Of a DNA stretch of 64,000 nt, positions 49,229 to 58,520 are shown piece after piece. Below the pieces are notes generated by a model. It was given only the letters and a program-made list of their open reading frames with translations. It made no database searches and was not told the DNA's origin. This DNA comes from Agathobaculum sp. Marseille-P7918. Lineage in GTDB: Bacteria > Bacillota > Clostridia > Oscillospirales > Butyricicoccaceae. Within the stretch, counting starts at the first letter, position 1. Each line of letters starts with the position of its first letter. A program made the position numbers and the translations under genes. The stretch covers positions 28,973 through 92,972 of the forward strand of contig NZ_UYYD01000009.1 in assembly GCF_900625105.1 (NCBI RefSeq), given 5' to 3'.

Positions 49229-52200
49229 TTGGCAGCGGACGGTTCGGTTATCATTCAGATTGACGGCGACGACAGCGGATTTGAGAAAACGCTCAAGGGG
49301 CTGAAAAGCGCAGCGAGCGGCGCGGTCAAGGGACTGGCGGCAGGGGCTGCCGCGGCGACCGCGGGCGTTGTGGCGCTTGGCAAGGCAGCGCTCGACAGCT
49401 ACGCGAGTTATGAGCAGCTGGTCGGCGGCGTGGACACGCTGTTCAAAGAGAGCAGCGCAGCGGTGCAGCAGTATGCGGCGAACGCCTACAAGACCGCTGG
49501 CCTTTCCGCCAATGAATACATGTCGTCCATCACGGCGTTTTCCGCGTCGTTGCTGCAAAACCTCGGCGGGGATACGCAGGCGGCCGCGCAGCTGGCCAAT
49601 CAGGCGGTCGTCGATATGGCGGACAACGCCAACAAGATGGGCACGAGCATGGAGAGCATCGTCGAGACCTACCAGAGTCTTGCGCGCGGCAACTACGAGA
49701 TGCTCGACAACCTCAAGCTGGGCTACGGCGGCACCAAGGCCGAGCTGGAGCGGCTGGTCGAGGATGCGGAAAAGCTGACCGGACAGGCGCTTGACCCGGG
49801 CAAGTTCTCGGATATCATCACCGCGATCCATGCGGTGCAGACCGAAATGGGCATCACCGGCACGACCGCGCTTGAGGCTTCGACCACCATCGAGGGCAGC
49901 GTCGCGGCGATGGTCAGCGCGTGGAAAAACCTGTTGACCGGCATTGCAGATGATAATGCCGACCTCGGCGGGCTGGTGGACGGCTTTGTTGCGAGTGTCG
50001 AGACTGCGGCGGATAATATCCTGCCACGGTTGCAGGTGATTTTTTCCGGCATCGGCGATCTGATCGCCGCGCTTGCGCCCAAAATCGCGCAGGCGGTCCC
50101 GGCGCTGCTGAGCGATGTGCTGCCCGGCCTTGCGCAGGCGGCAGGCTCGATGCTGACCGCGTTCGGCGGCGCGCTGGTGCAAAACCTGCCGCTGCTGCTG
50201 TCCTCTGCGACGGCACTGGTCACCGGCTTTTTAAGCTATCTGCAAACCAACCTGCCGCAGATCGTGACGGCGGCGGGGCAGATTGTGCAGGCCATCGGCA
50301 TGGCACTGCTGACGGCGGCGCCGCAGCTGCTATCTGCTGCGCTGGCGATTTTACAGAATATTGCATCGGGGATCGCCGCGAATCTGCCGACCCTGATTCC
50401 GGCGGCGCTGTCCATGCTGACCGAGATCAGCGGTGGGCTGCGGTCGGGCGTCGGGCAGCTGGTGGACGGCGCGCTCGCCATTGTGCAGGCAATCGGCAGC
50501 GGCATCATTCAGAGCCTGCCGGCGCTGATTGAAAGTGTGCCCGAGATCGTCACCAACATCGCGGGTATCATCAACGACAACGCGCCCAAGCTGGCCCAGA
50601 CCGCGCTTAGCCTGATCGGTCAGCTGGCAGTGGGGCTCATACAAGCGATCCCGACGCTGGTCGCCAATATCCCGCAGATCATAGAGGCGATCGTGTCGGT
50701 CTTTCTGGCGTTCAACTGGCTCGATCTCGGCAAAACAATCATTACCGCGCTCAAAAACGGTATTTTGGCAATGGTCGGTACGGTGCAGGGCGCGGCCGGA
50801 AATGTACTGAGTGCGATCAATAATGCACTGCGCAACCTGCCGTCCACGCTGCTGAACCTCGGCAAGCAAGGGATACAGGGCCTGATTAACGGCATCAAAT
50901 CGCTGCTCGGCTCGGTGGGCAGCGCGATGTCCGGCATCGCCAAGGCGATCGTAAATGGCGTCAAGTCGCTTCCAAGCCAGCTGCTGAATCTCGGCAAGCA
51001 GATCATTCAGGGTTTGGTCAACGGCATCAAGGCGGGCGCTTCCGGCGTGGTCAGCGCGATCGGCAGCGTGGTTTCGTCCGCGATCAGCAAGGCCAAGAGC
51101 GCTTTGGGCATTCATTCGCCGTCGCGCGTGTTCCGCGATCAAGTCGGTCTGATGATCATGCGCGGTATGGCGCTGGGTATGACCAAGGGCGAGCAGCAGG
51201 TGCTTGATGTGGCCGACTGGCTGAGCGACAAGCTGCTTGCCGAAGAACAGGACTTGCAGGAACAGATCGCCGCGATGGAACAGGCGGAGCGTGACCGTCG
51301 TGCAGCAGAGGAGCTTGCTGACCACGAGCGTACGATCAAAGAGAAGTATGCCGAGCTTGCCAAGGCGGAGACAGCCGAGCGGCAGAAGCTCGAGAGCGAG
51401 ATCGCGCAGCTCGAGGCGGACTGGAACGAAAAACAGCTGCAAGCGCAGCGCGACGCGGAGCAGGAAAAGCTGCAGGCGCAGCTGGACACGCTGAGCGAGT
51501 TCAAAAAGCAGTATGAGGACGCGCTGGGCGAGATTCAGAAGTCGCAACAGAGTATGTCGGACAAGCTCGCGGATTACGGCGACCTGTTCCAGACGGTCAA
51601 GGACGGTTCGCGCGAGTGGATCGAACTGGGCGACTTGGAAGCGGACATCGACGCGATCACCCGGTACGGCGACGCGCTTGAGCAGCTCAAGGCACGCGGC
51701 ATTTCGGACAGTCTGCTGGGCGAGATCACGTCGATGGACGTAGACGACGCGCTGGCCTATACCGACAAGCTGCTCGCGATGACCGACGACCGCTATGCCG
51801 AGTATATGGCGCTGTGGGAACAGAAGCAGCAGGCCGCGCAGCAGGTGGCCGCGCAGTTCTACCAGAGCGAGATCGACACGCTGGGGCGCGAGTTCGTGGA
51901 CAAGATCCCGGAGGAACTCGAGGGCGTCCGGGAGGAAATGGCCGACATCGGCGTGCAAAGCATACAGGGACTGATGGACGGCATGCTGTCACAGGCGGGC
52001 GTGCTGTTTTCGGCGGCACGCACCGTGATCACCGGCGCGATGGACGCTATGCGGGACGAAGCGGAAATCCACAGCCCGTCTCGCAAGACGGCCAGTTTGG
52101 TCGGTGCACCGCTCGCGCAGGGTGTGGGCATCGGGTTTGACAAGGCCTATCCGGCGGTGATGGCCAAGCTGAAAAACGCTTTTGCGGCGTCCATGGCGCA

Positions 52201-52402
52201 GACCTCGGCACGCATGCGCAGCCTGACCGATCAGCCGGGCGGCTTTGGCGTGCGCACCCAGCACACTGTGCAGACCATCAACCGCAACACGACCAGTACG
52301 ATGCGCGTCGTGCCGGACGGGCGCGGTATCTTCACGCTGGTGGAGGAGGAGAGCCGCCGGCGCGGCAAATCCATGATTTCCGGAAAGGGGCTGGTGACCT
52401 GA
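49229..52402 (+). CDS. tape measure protein
   Basis: A 1057-residue protein with a TTG start behind CGAAGGAGGTGCGACCA. N-terminal TMP domain (GAVKGLAAGAAAATAGVVAL, ASYEQLVGGVDTLFKESSAA), long Ala/Leu helical repeats with hydrophobic stretches (about 260-480), and a charged coiled coil (690-830). Two copies of an AIHSPSR-like segment (GIHSPSRVFRDQVG and EIHSPSRKTASLVG) follow the helical domains. It sets tail length and helps DNA entry. With 1057 residues the tail should be about 150 nm by the usual rule of thumb. Confidence 0.93.
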   Translation: MAADGSVIIQIDGDDSGFEKTLKGLKSAASGAVKGLAAGAAAATAGVVALGKAALDSYASYEQLVGGVDTLFKESSAAVQQYAANAYKTAGLSANEYMSSITAFSASLLQNLGGDTQAAAQLANQAVVDMADNANKMGTSMESIVETYQSLARGNYEMLDNLKLGYGGTKAELERLVEDAEKLTGQALDPGKFSDIITAIHAVQTEMGITGTTALEASTTIEGSVAAMVSAWKNLLTGIADDNADLGGLVDGFVASVETAADNILPRLQVIFSGIGDLIAALAPKIAQAVPALLSDVLPGLAQAAGSMLTAFGGALVQNLPLLLSSATALVTGFLSYLQTNLPQIVTAAGQIVQAIGMALLTAAPQLLSAALAILQNIASGIAANLPTLIPAALSMLTEISGGLRSGVGQLVDGALAIVQAIGSGIIQSLPALIESVPEIVTNIAGIINDNAPKLAQTALSLIGQLAVGLIQAIPTLVANIPQIIEAIVSVFLAFNWLDLGKTIITALKNGILAMVGTVQGAAGNVLSAINNALRNLPSTLLNLGKQGIQGLINGIKSLLGSVGSAMSGIAKAIVNGVKSLPSQLLNLGKQIIQGLVNGIKAGASGVVSAIGSVVSSAISKAKSALGIHSPSRVFRDQVGLMIMRGMALGMTKGEQQVLDVADWLSDKLLAEEQDLQEQIAAMEQAERDRRAAEELADHERTIKEKYAELAKAETAERQKLESEIAQLEADWNEKQLQAQRDAEQEKLQAQLDTLSEFKKQYEDALGEIQKSQQSMSDKLADYGDLFQTVKDGSREWIELGDLEADIDAITRYGDALEQLKARGISDSLLGEITSMDVDDALAYTDKLLAMTDDRYAEYMALWEQKQQAAQQVAAQFYQSEIDTLGREFVDKIPEELEGVREEMADIGVQSIQGLMDGMLSQAGVLFSAARTVITGAMDAMRDEAEIHSPSRKTASLVGAPLAQGVGIGFDKAYPAVMAKLKNAFAASMAQTSARMRSLTDQPGGFGVRTQHTVQTINRNTTSTMRVVPDGRGIFTLVEEESRRRGKSMISGKGLVT

Positions 52403-52785
52403 TGTTTTCAATCGACGGGGTAACATATGACGGCGTGCTGGTTTCCAGCCTGCGGCGCAGCTTTGCGATCCGGGACGGCAAGAACAGCGGCACGGCGCAG
52501 TCGGGCAAGACCATTCGCGACATCACCGGCACCTATTTTGCCTATGAGCTGACGATTGACGCATCACTGCTCACGCCGGACGAATACGACAGCCTGTATG
52601 AGGTGCTGTGCGAGCCGGTGGCAAGCCATGTAGTGGTGTTCCCGTATGGGCAGACCACCTACCAGTTTGAAGCGGAGATTTTGGAAGGTTCGGACGACCT
52701 CATTCTGTGCGAGCCGGATTACAACCACTGGGAAGAACTCACGATCACATTTCAGGCGCGAAAGCCGAACAGGGTGCCGGTATGA
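52402..52785 (+). CDS. distal tail protein-like
   Basis: A 127-residue protein beginning within the tape measure stop. Beta-rich (MFSIDGVTYDGVLVSSLRRS, TYFAYELTIDASLLTPDEYD, LILCEPDYNHWEELTITFQA), like the small Dit-type or phage protein gp16-like proteins that form the ring between tube and tip. It is coupled by ATGA to the tip protein gene. Confidence 0.7.
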   Translation: MFSIDGVTYDGVLVSSLRRSFAIRDGKNSGTAQSGKTIRDITGTYFAYELTIDASLLTPDEYDSLYEVLCEPVASHVVVFPYGQTTYQFEAEILEGSDDLILCEPDYNHWEELTITFQARKPNRVPV

Positions 52786-54860
52786 ACAACAGACTGTTAT
52801 TCGGAAAACGGGAGTTTTCCACCGAAAACGACAAACTGCTCGACGCGCAGCTTTATGTCAGCGACAGTCTGGTTGCGGATGAGCTGGGCGTGGATACGCT
52901 GACAGCGAACGTCGTCGATCAGAGTGCGCAGACCCGTCTGCTTGCGGCGGAGGGCATGCTGGTAACTGCGGGCAGCGGGCTGCTGATCGCCAAAGGCGAT
53001 AGGCACAGCATTGCGGCCTATGCCTACGGCGCGCCGGTCTATGCCTACCACGGCGACACACTGCTCGGCAAGTTCTTCTTTAAGAATGCAGTGCGTGACG
53101 GCAGCGTGTTTTACACGGTCAGCTGCGTGTCCGGTGTCGGGCTGCTGCTCGATAGCGACCACTACGGCGGCCTGTACGCCGGAGAGACTGCGGGCGCGGT
53201 GATCGCGGACATCATCGGCGGCATCGTGCCGTATACGATTGCGTCCGATGTGGCCGCGACCCTGTTGTTTGGCTGGCTGCCGGTCGGCGTGCGGCGTGAC
53301 AACCTGCGCGCAGTGCTGTTCGCGATCGGCGCGGTGCTGCAAAAGGACACGGCGGGGGAGATCCGTATCGTGTACCCCGCGGCGGCAGCTGCGTCTCAAA
53401 TCGCGGACGACGACATCTATGAGGGCGGCAGCGTGGATCTGGACACGCCCGTGACCGGCGTGGACGTGACCGAACATAGCTATCTGGTGCTGCCGTCGGA
53501 TAGCGTCGAAACCCTGTATGACGGTGAAGTGGCAGCGGACACGATCACGACGCCGGGCGGCAGGACGGTATTCGGCGCGCTGGTGACGTTTTCCGCACCG
53601 TACCACGACCTGCACGCGGAAAACGGTACGATTTTGGAATCCGGCGTCAACTACGCAGTATTGGGGCAGTCTCCGTCCTGCGTGCTGACCGGCAGCGCCT
53701 ACACGCACACGACGCGCATTGTCAGCCGCCGACAGACTGGTGGAACGCCCAATGTACTGAGTGCGAAAGAGGCTTATCTGGTCAATTCGCTCAACTCTGA
53801 GCTGGTCGCGGATCGCCTGATGGGATATTACGCGAATGCGCGCTTGATCTCAAGCGACATTGTTATGCACAGCGAAGCGCCGGGCGACCATGTTGCGCTG
53901 ACAGACCCATTCGGCGACGCGGAGGACGGCTATATCCGAGACATGGACATTGTCGTTTCTGGTATCCTCAAAGCGTCCTGTACGGTTGCAGCGAATTACA
54001 CACCCACGTCGGGCGGCAACTACTATGAGCATGTGCTGATTATCACAAGCAGCCAGACGGTCACGGTGCCGGCTGCATGTAAGGGTAAGATCCGGGCGGT
54101 GCTGATTGGCGGCGGGCACGGCGGCTATCTGGGCAATCCGGGCGAGACGGGCACATCGAGCTGGGACAACATCAACCCTGCGACCGCAGGCGGCGAACCC
54201 GGTGAGGCGGGCGAAGGCGGACGCGTGTTTGTCGTCACCTTGGCAGCGCAGCCCGGACAGCAGTTTGCGGTTTTGATCGGCACGGGCGGCATTGGTGCAA
54301 CCCAAAGCACCGCGGCACAAGAGGGTGGTGCGACCACCTTTGGCAGCTATTCATCCGCAGACGGTTTTCCGAGCGAGGACGGTTACATCGACGCGCTCAA
54401 TGGCGTGGCGTACGCCGTTCCGGGTGGACAGGGCGTTGCAGGCGGCCATGGGCAGTCGTCCAGCGGCGAAGGCACGAACGTCGTGTGGAACGGCGCCACC
54501 TATGTGCCCGGCGAGCGGGGTGAAAGCGATGATCACGGAAGCTATGACGCTTATGGTGGCTATGGCGGTGGCCCGGCAGTCGGTGCAAATGGTGAAAACG
54601 GCAAAAACGGCCGCTTTTCCGGAACGAATTACTTTGCAAATGGCGGTGACGGCGGTGCTGGTGCAACACCGGTCAAGGCGCCCAACGGGACGATCCGTGG
54701 ACAGGGCGGCTATGGTGGTCACGGCGGCGGTGGCGGCGGTGAAGGCGGCGGCACACATGGCCAAAGTAGCAGTGAGTCATCGCCCGGCGCATCCGGTACA
54801 CCCGGCCAAGGCGGCGAGGGCGGCGACGGCGCGGACGGTATTCTGCTGATTTATTACTGA
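52782..54860 (+). CDS. tail-tip protein with Gly-rich adhesin domain
   Basis: A 692-residue protein. Residues 1-410 look like a tail-hub/Tal domain (FGKREFSTENDKLLDAQLYV start, YAYGAPVYAYHGDTLLGKFF). The C-terminal 270 residues are extremely glycine-rich (GGGHGGYLGNPGETG, GGYGGGPAVGANGENG, GGYGGHGGGGGGEGGG), with aromatic spacers. This resembles the polyglycine-helix sandwich of T-even gp38-type adhesins. It probably binds the host receptor. No frameshift seen. Confidence 0.8.
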   Translation: MNNRLLFGKREFSTENDKLLDAQLYVSDSLVADELGVDTLTANVVDQSAQTRLLAAEGMLVTAGSGLLIAKGDRHSIAAYAYGAPVYAYHGDTLLGKFFFKNAVRDGSVFYTVSCVSGVGLLLDSDHYGGLYAGETAGAVIADIIGGIVPYTIASDVAATLLFGWLPVGVRRDNLRAVLFAIGAVLQKDTAGEIRIVYPAAAAASQIADDDIYEGGSVDLDTPVTGVDVTEHSYLVLPSDSVETLYDGEVAADTITTPGGRTVFGALVTFSAPYHDLHAENGTILESGVNYAVLGQSPSCVLTGSAYTHTTRIVSRRQTGGTPNVLSAKEAYLVNSLNSELVADRLMGYYANARLISSDIVMHSEAPGDHVALTDPFGDAEDGYIRDMDIVVSGILKASCTVAANYTPTSGGNYYEHVLIITSSQTVTVPAACKGKIRAVLIGGGHGGYLGNPGETGTSSWDNINPATAGGEPGEAGEGGRVFVVTLAAQPGQQFAVLIGTGGIGATQSTAAQEGGATTFGSYSSADGFPSEDGYIDALNGVAYAVPGGQGVAGGHGQSSSGEGTNVVWNGATYVPGERGESDDHGSYDAYGGYGGGPAVGANGENGKNGRFSGTNYFANGGDGGAGATPVKAPNGTIRGQGGYGGHGGGGGGEGGGTHGQSSSESSPGASGTPGQGGEGGDGADGILLIYY

Positions 54861-54872
54861 GGAGGTGTCTTT

Positions 54873-55769
54873 GTGGCACATCAGACTGAAATAGTTGTGA
54901 ATGGCGTGGTTACCGAGGTGACCGAGTTCGACCATACCGCACAGGAAATCGACGATTCTGTTGATAGAGCAATGTTAAGTTTGCTGGCCGTTGCGGCGGC
55001 CGTAGCTTATAACCCGTCCGGAACATATGTAATAGGAGACTATTGCACGAATGACGGAAACTTGTATAAATGCAATACACCCATCGAGAGCGGTGAGGCG
55101 TGGAACGCGGCGCACTGGACGGCGACGACCGTCGTCTCGGAGCTGGCGGACGTAAGGGCGTCTTTGTCAAATAAGGTTTCTTATATAGGTCCGCCATTGG
55201 ACAATATAGCGATTGCAACGCAGATTACAGCATCACTTTTTGGGTTTAACAACACATGCCCAGATGATCCGTATGGCGGTTCGTCAGGTGTTGGCATTAC
55301 GATTCCCGGGTGGGAAAATGGCGTGTGGGGAACACAAATTGTATTTGACTATAACGGACGGGCACCTTTTTTTCGCACGTTTTTTTCATTCGGTCAGTCG
55401 GTTGGAGATTGGATAAAACTTGCCACCGCCACACCGCCACAAGAATATGAACTACCGCTGGCGGCTGATATCACTAATTACGCAACAAGCGTTTATCATA
55501 AAAACCAATTCAATGAAGTTTCGGTGCGAGTCTCTGTATCAGTAACTAACGCTATACAAAATGGTGCAACAATTGCGACGCTCCCGGAAGGATTTCGGCC
55601 TATGAAAGCCATTGATACGGACGCAACAGGTTATGTTTCTGGCTCCTCGTGGTTTGCGTGCCGACTGGTAATACAGCCATCCGGAGCGGTACAGGTGTAT
55701 TGGGGAATTGGATCGTCAGTTGCAACATTTATCGTCGGATCGTTTGAACCATATTTGGCAATTGGTTAA
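54873..55769 (+). CDS. tail fibre protein, variable 3' end in an invertible segment
   Basis: A 298-residue protein with GTG start behind GAGGAGGTGTCTTT. The first 95 residues are constant and include a carbohydrate-binding-like segment (SGTYVIGDYCTNDGNLYKCN, EAWNAAHWTATTV). At SLSNKV the frame enters the left 19-bp inverted repeat (55159-55177). The remaining 197 residues are the exchangeable tip, ending LPEGFRP plus a beta domain. An alternative tip is encoded head-on at 55766-56379. The two share TPPQEY and LPEGFRP motifs but differ otherwise, so inversion should change receptor specificity. Confidence 0.85.
   Translation: MAHQTEIVVNGVVTEVTEFDHTAQEIDDSVDRAMLSLLAVAAAVAYNPSGTYVIGDYCTNDGNLYKCNTPIESGEAWNAAHWTATTVVSELADVRASLSNKVSYIGPPLDNIAIATQITASLFGFNNTCPDDPYGGSSGVGITIPGWENGVWGTQIVFDYNGRAPFFRTFFSFGQSVGDWIKLATATPPQEYELPLAADITNYATSVYHKNQFNEVSVRVSVSVTNAIQNGATIATLPEGFRPMKAIDTDATGYVSGSSWFACRLVIQPSGAVQVYWGIGSSVATFIVGSFEPYLAIG
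55159..55177 (+). repeat. left inverted repeat of the fibre switch
   Basis: CGTCTTTGTCAAATAAGGT, 19 bases, inside the fibre gene. Its exact reverse complement is at 56361-56379. Read in frame, it encodes SLSNK on both sides. Bases next to it differ. Confidence 0.92.
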
Positions 55770-56379
55770 CTCTCGGACAGAAATTCTGTTGTTCCATATA
55801 ATGATGCGATCTTCATCGCATCGGTTTCAGAAAGGAAAGATGCAGTTATGTCTCCATTGGATGAAATATACATATTGACGGGATGACGATCCGATATAGA
55901 GTTAGGATTGCTATTTCCATAGCCAACTACCGCAAAGCTTGTTTTCGGACGAAAACCCTCCGGAAGTGTCCCTAAAATCTCATTGTTTGTGATTGTTCCC
56001 GAATCCTTCACCGCCGCCATATAAACTCTGACAATTCCAAACTGGTCTTTGGAGTATTTTGCTGTCCCTGAGATTCCATCTACCAGTGGTAGATTATATT
56101 CCTGCGGTGGTGTACCGGTAGCGACTCGATACCACGGGGATACCGAATCATTGACAGCTTTACGCCAATAACGCTCCCCATCGGTGTAAAACACCTCTTG
56201 TGCACCATTCTGTTTAGTGAAATCCTCATACGAATATAGCGTTATTATTCCGTATCCGGATTTGGGCAAGCCGGTAATATGAGGCTGAAATGAAGCTACC
56301 ATAGTACGATCATATGTTAATTTATCTACTTGGCTCTGCGTGACACTACCTATTTGCATGACCTTATTTGACAAAGACG
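55766..56379 (-). CDS. silent alternative tail fibre C-terminal cassette
   Basis: An open frame of 204 codons on the minus strand from the right inverted repeat to a stop that overlaps the plus-strand stop (TTAA at 55766-55769). It encodes SSLSNKVMQIGSVTQSQVDK at its start, then FYTDGERYWRKAVN, GTPPQEYNLPLVDG and LGTLPEGFRPKTS, homologous in layout to the active tip. It has no start codon or ribosome binding site of its own near the repeat. The frame upstream is the shadow of another gene. Inversion would fuse it in frame to the constant part. Confidence 0.85.
56361..56379 (-). repeat. right inverted repeat of the fibre switch
   Basis: The reverse complement of 55159-55177, perfect over 19 bases. 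It lies 22 bases before the ATG of the next gene. The segment between the repeats is 1183 bases. Confidence 0.92.
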
Positions 56380-56401
56380 AACCAAAGGAAGTGAAAAAGA
56401 A

Positions 56402-57076
56402 ATGAACTACAAACACTGCTGCGTCGTCGGTGCGGACGGCGCATATAAAACCTTTGTTCTTGTGCTGCTGGAGCAGGACGAGGACGGTGAAACCACTGAA
56501 ACCGTGCAGGGCTACAAGCTCGCCGAGGGCGAACGCCTGCTCGACGTGCTGCCGCCCATCATCAAAGTTCACGCGGGCAGTCCCGGCTTTGTTTGTCCCT
56601 GTTGGGATGAGGACGCGGAAACATGGGTCGAGGGCGCAACCGCCGAGGAGCTGTCCGCATGGGAGGCTGAGCACCCCGCGCCCGTGGTCGATCTGGACAC
56701 GCTGCGTGAAGCCAAGCAGGCGGCCAATAAAAAGGCCCTCGCGGACTGGCTCGCCGCTCATCCTCTGACGTGGACAGACGGCAACGTCTATGGCACCACA
56801 AAAGAGGATCAGGATGAAATGGCACTCAACTACATGCAGTATCAGCTGGCCGTATCGGCCAATCAGCCCGCCGTGCTGGAGTGGCACACGCAGAAAAAGC
56901 GCTGCTACACGTTTAGCGTTGAGGATTTTACGGCATTGTCGCTGGCTATTGCAGCGTATGTTTATCCATATCTTAGGTATCAAGAGGCGGTCAAGGAAGC
57001 CATCTACATGGCGCAGAGCAAGGAGGAGTTGGATGCAATCGAGATCGACTACGGCAGCGTCGGTGCTGCTGCATAG
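56402..57076 (+). CDS. DUF4376-like fibre-associated protein
   Basis: A 224-residue protein, ATG behind AAGGAAGTGAAAAAG. The N-terminal part is beta-rich with acidic loops; the C-terminal part has the DUF4376-type helix set (LREAKQAANKKALADWLAAH, EWHTQKKRCYTFSVEDFTAL, AIYMAQSKEELDAIEIDYG). Such proteins follow fibre genes and may be fibre assembly chaperones or baseplate parts. Its start lies outside the invertible segment, so its own reading frame is not changed by inversion. Confidence 0.7.
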   Translation: MNYKHCCVVGADGAYKTFVLVLLEQDEDGETTETVQGYKLAEGERLLDVLPPIIKVHAGSPGFVCPCWDEDAETWVEGATAEELSAWEAEHPAPVVDLDTLREAKQAANKKALADWLAAHPLTWTDGNVYGTTKEDQDEMALNYMQYQLAVSANQPAVLEWHTQKKRCYTFSVEDFTALSLAIAAYVYPYLRYQEAVKEAIYMAQSKEELDAIEIDYGSVGAAA

Positions 57077-57467
57077 CGTGCTCGCCGTGATCGGCGGGCT
57101 GGTGTACATGGGTATCGAGATCCTTTGGCGCGGACACACGCACTGGTCAATGGGGATCTTGGGCGGGGTGTGTTTCGTCCTGATCGGCTTGCTCGACGAG
57201 TGGCAGGACCACCCGCCGCTCTGGCTGCAAATGCTGGAGGGCGCGGCGCTTGTGACCGCGCTCGAGCTGATCACCGGACTGATCGTCAACCGGTGGCTTG
57301 GCTGGAATGTGTGGGACTATTCCGACGTGCCGCTCAATCTTTGGGGGCAGGTGTGCCTGCCGTTTGCGGTCGCGTGGTTTTTTCTGTCGGCGCTGGCCGT
57401 GTGGCTCGAGAACGCACTGCATCGGTTGGCGAAGTTGGTTTATCGATGGGGTGCCACTAAGCGATAA
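57033..57467 (+). CDS. membrane protein, putative CmpB-type (ABC_trans_CmpB)
   Basis: A 144-residue protein with four membrane helices (LLHSVLAVIGGLVYMGIEIL, WSMGILGGVCFVLIGLL, LEGAALVTALELITGLIV, CLPFAVAWFFLSALAVWL) and the WNVWDYSDVPLNLWGQV motif of the CmpB-type family. ATG 57033 behind AAGGAGGAGTTGG overlaps the previous gene by 44 bases. In phages it stands next to the holin, so it may be a second holin-like or membrane-effect protein. The transport annotation of the family is unproven. Confidence 0.75.
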   Translation: MQSRSTTAASVLLHSVLAVIGGLVYMGIEILWRGHTHWSMGILGGVCFVLIGLLDEWQDHPPLWLQMLEGAALVTALELITGLIVNRWLGWNVWDYSDVPLNLWGQVCLPFAVAWFFLSALAVWLENALHRLAKLVYRWGATKR

Positions 57468-58407
57468 TCTGCGTGTAGGCGCGCTGCACGGCCGCCTGCG
57501 ACACATGCGCGTAGATCTGCGTGGTGTCCAGACTGGTGTGGCCGAGCAGCTGCTGGATGATCGTGATGTTCATGCCGGCTTCGAGTGCGTGTGTGGCGAA
57601 AGTGTGCCGCAGCTGGTGGGGCACCAGACGGCGCTCCAGCCCAGCGCGGCAGCCGATCGCGCGCGTGGTTTTCTCGATCTGGCGCGGGCCGGGCAGCAGG
57701 CGGGTTGCGTGCGGGTGGCGCTGCAGGTATTCGACGATCAGCAGTTTGGCGCGCGTGGAGAAGTAGACAAAGCGGGTCTTGTTGCCCTTGCCGATCACGG
57801 TCAGCGACCGCGCCTGTAGATTGACCGCTTGCGGCGGCAGGTGGGCCAGCTCGGACAGGCGGCAGCCGGTGGATAGCAGCAGCTCCAGCAGCAGCTGCTC
57901 GCGCAGCGAGGTGCAGGCCTGCCGGGCACGCTCGACGCTGTCCGCGCACAGGGGCTGCCGGGTGCGCAGACGGTCGGGCTTGGCCGAGCGGATCTTGTCG
58001 CAGGGGTTGCGCGGGATCTGCTCCTCGCGCACCAGCCACGAGAAGAACGACCGCAGGCTGTTGAGATAGGTAGCGGCGCTATTGGGCTGCAAGCCGCGCT
58101 CGGCCTGCAAATAGGACAGAAAGCCGCGCATATCCGCGGTCGTGACGCGGGCAGGCGCTTTCTGGCGGGTGTACCCGCCGAACAGGCGCAGCACGTCGGC
58201 GTAGTTTTTGAGCGTGCGGGCGGACAGGCCGTCCACGCGCTTAGCGTCAAGAAACTGGCGGCAGCTGGCGGAAAAAGACAGGTGGGCAGCGCGGGGCGTG
58301 ATCTCGTATTTGTCCAGACAGACCCAGAGCCGGCGGCGCAGGGCGTTGTCCGCGCCGGTTATGGCGCACAGCTCGGCAAACAGGGCGGAAACGGGTTGCA
58401 GGTTCAT
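57457..58407 (-). CDS. XerC/D-like tyrosine recombinase, candidate fibre invertase
   Basis: A 316-residue recombinase. ATG 58407 behind AAAGGAGGTATTGCC. N-terminal SAM-like core-binding domain (LDAKRVDGLSARTLKNYADV, LQAERGLQPNSAATYLNSLR). Catalytic Arg in LSTGCRLSELAHL, Lys in IGKGNKTRFVYF, box II HQLRHTFATH, LGHTSLDTTQIYAHV with the Tyr nucleophile. It is transcribed against the late genes, between them and the lysis genes, about 1.1 kb from the right inverted repeat of the fibre switch. The phage has another integrase next to its att site, so this one is free to act as invertase (inference). Confidence 0.85.
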   Translation of the reverse strand: MNLQPVSALFAELCAITGADNALRRRLWVCLDKYEITPRAAHLSFSASCRQFLDAKRVDGLSARTLKNYADVLRLFGGYTRQKAPARVTTADMRGFLSYLQAERGLQPNSAATYLNSLRSFFSWLVREEQIPRNPCDKIRSAKPDRLRTRQPLCADSVERARQACTSLREQLLLELLLSTGCRLSELAHLPPQAVNLQARSLTVIGKGNKTRFVYFSTRAKLLIVEYLQRHPHATRLLPGPRQIEKTTRAIGCRAGLERRLVPHQLRHTFATHALEAGMNITIIQQLLGHTSLDTTQIYAHVSQAAVQRAYTQIIA

Positions 58408-58520
58408 GGCAATACCTCCTTTTCGCCAGCATACCAGACTGCGCAAGCTTTGAACAGGGTTGACCGAAAGACGTAAAAAAGCGCCCATGCCGGGCGCCAA
58501 AATAGAAAGGAGAACTTACA

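Noticed and set aside
55159..56379. Diversity-generating retroelement at the fibre gene
   Set aside because: No reverse transcriptase, template repeat or adenine-biased variable repeat is seen. The inverted repeats explain variation by inversion.
55766..57289. One 507-residue minus-strand protein
   Set aside because: Only 55766-56379 resembles a fibre tip. The rest is the antisense of the genes at 56402 and 57033 and has no start signal.
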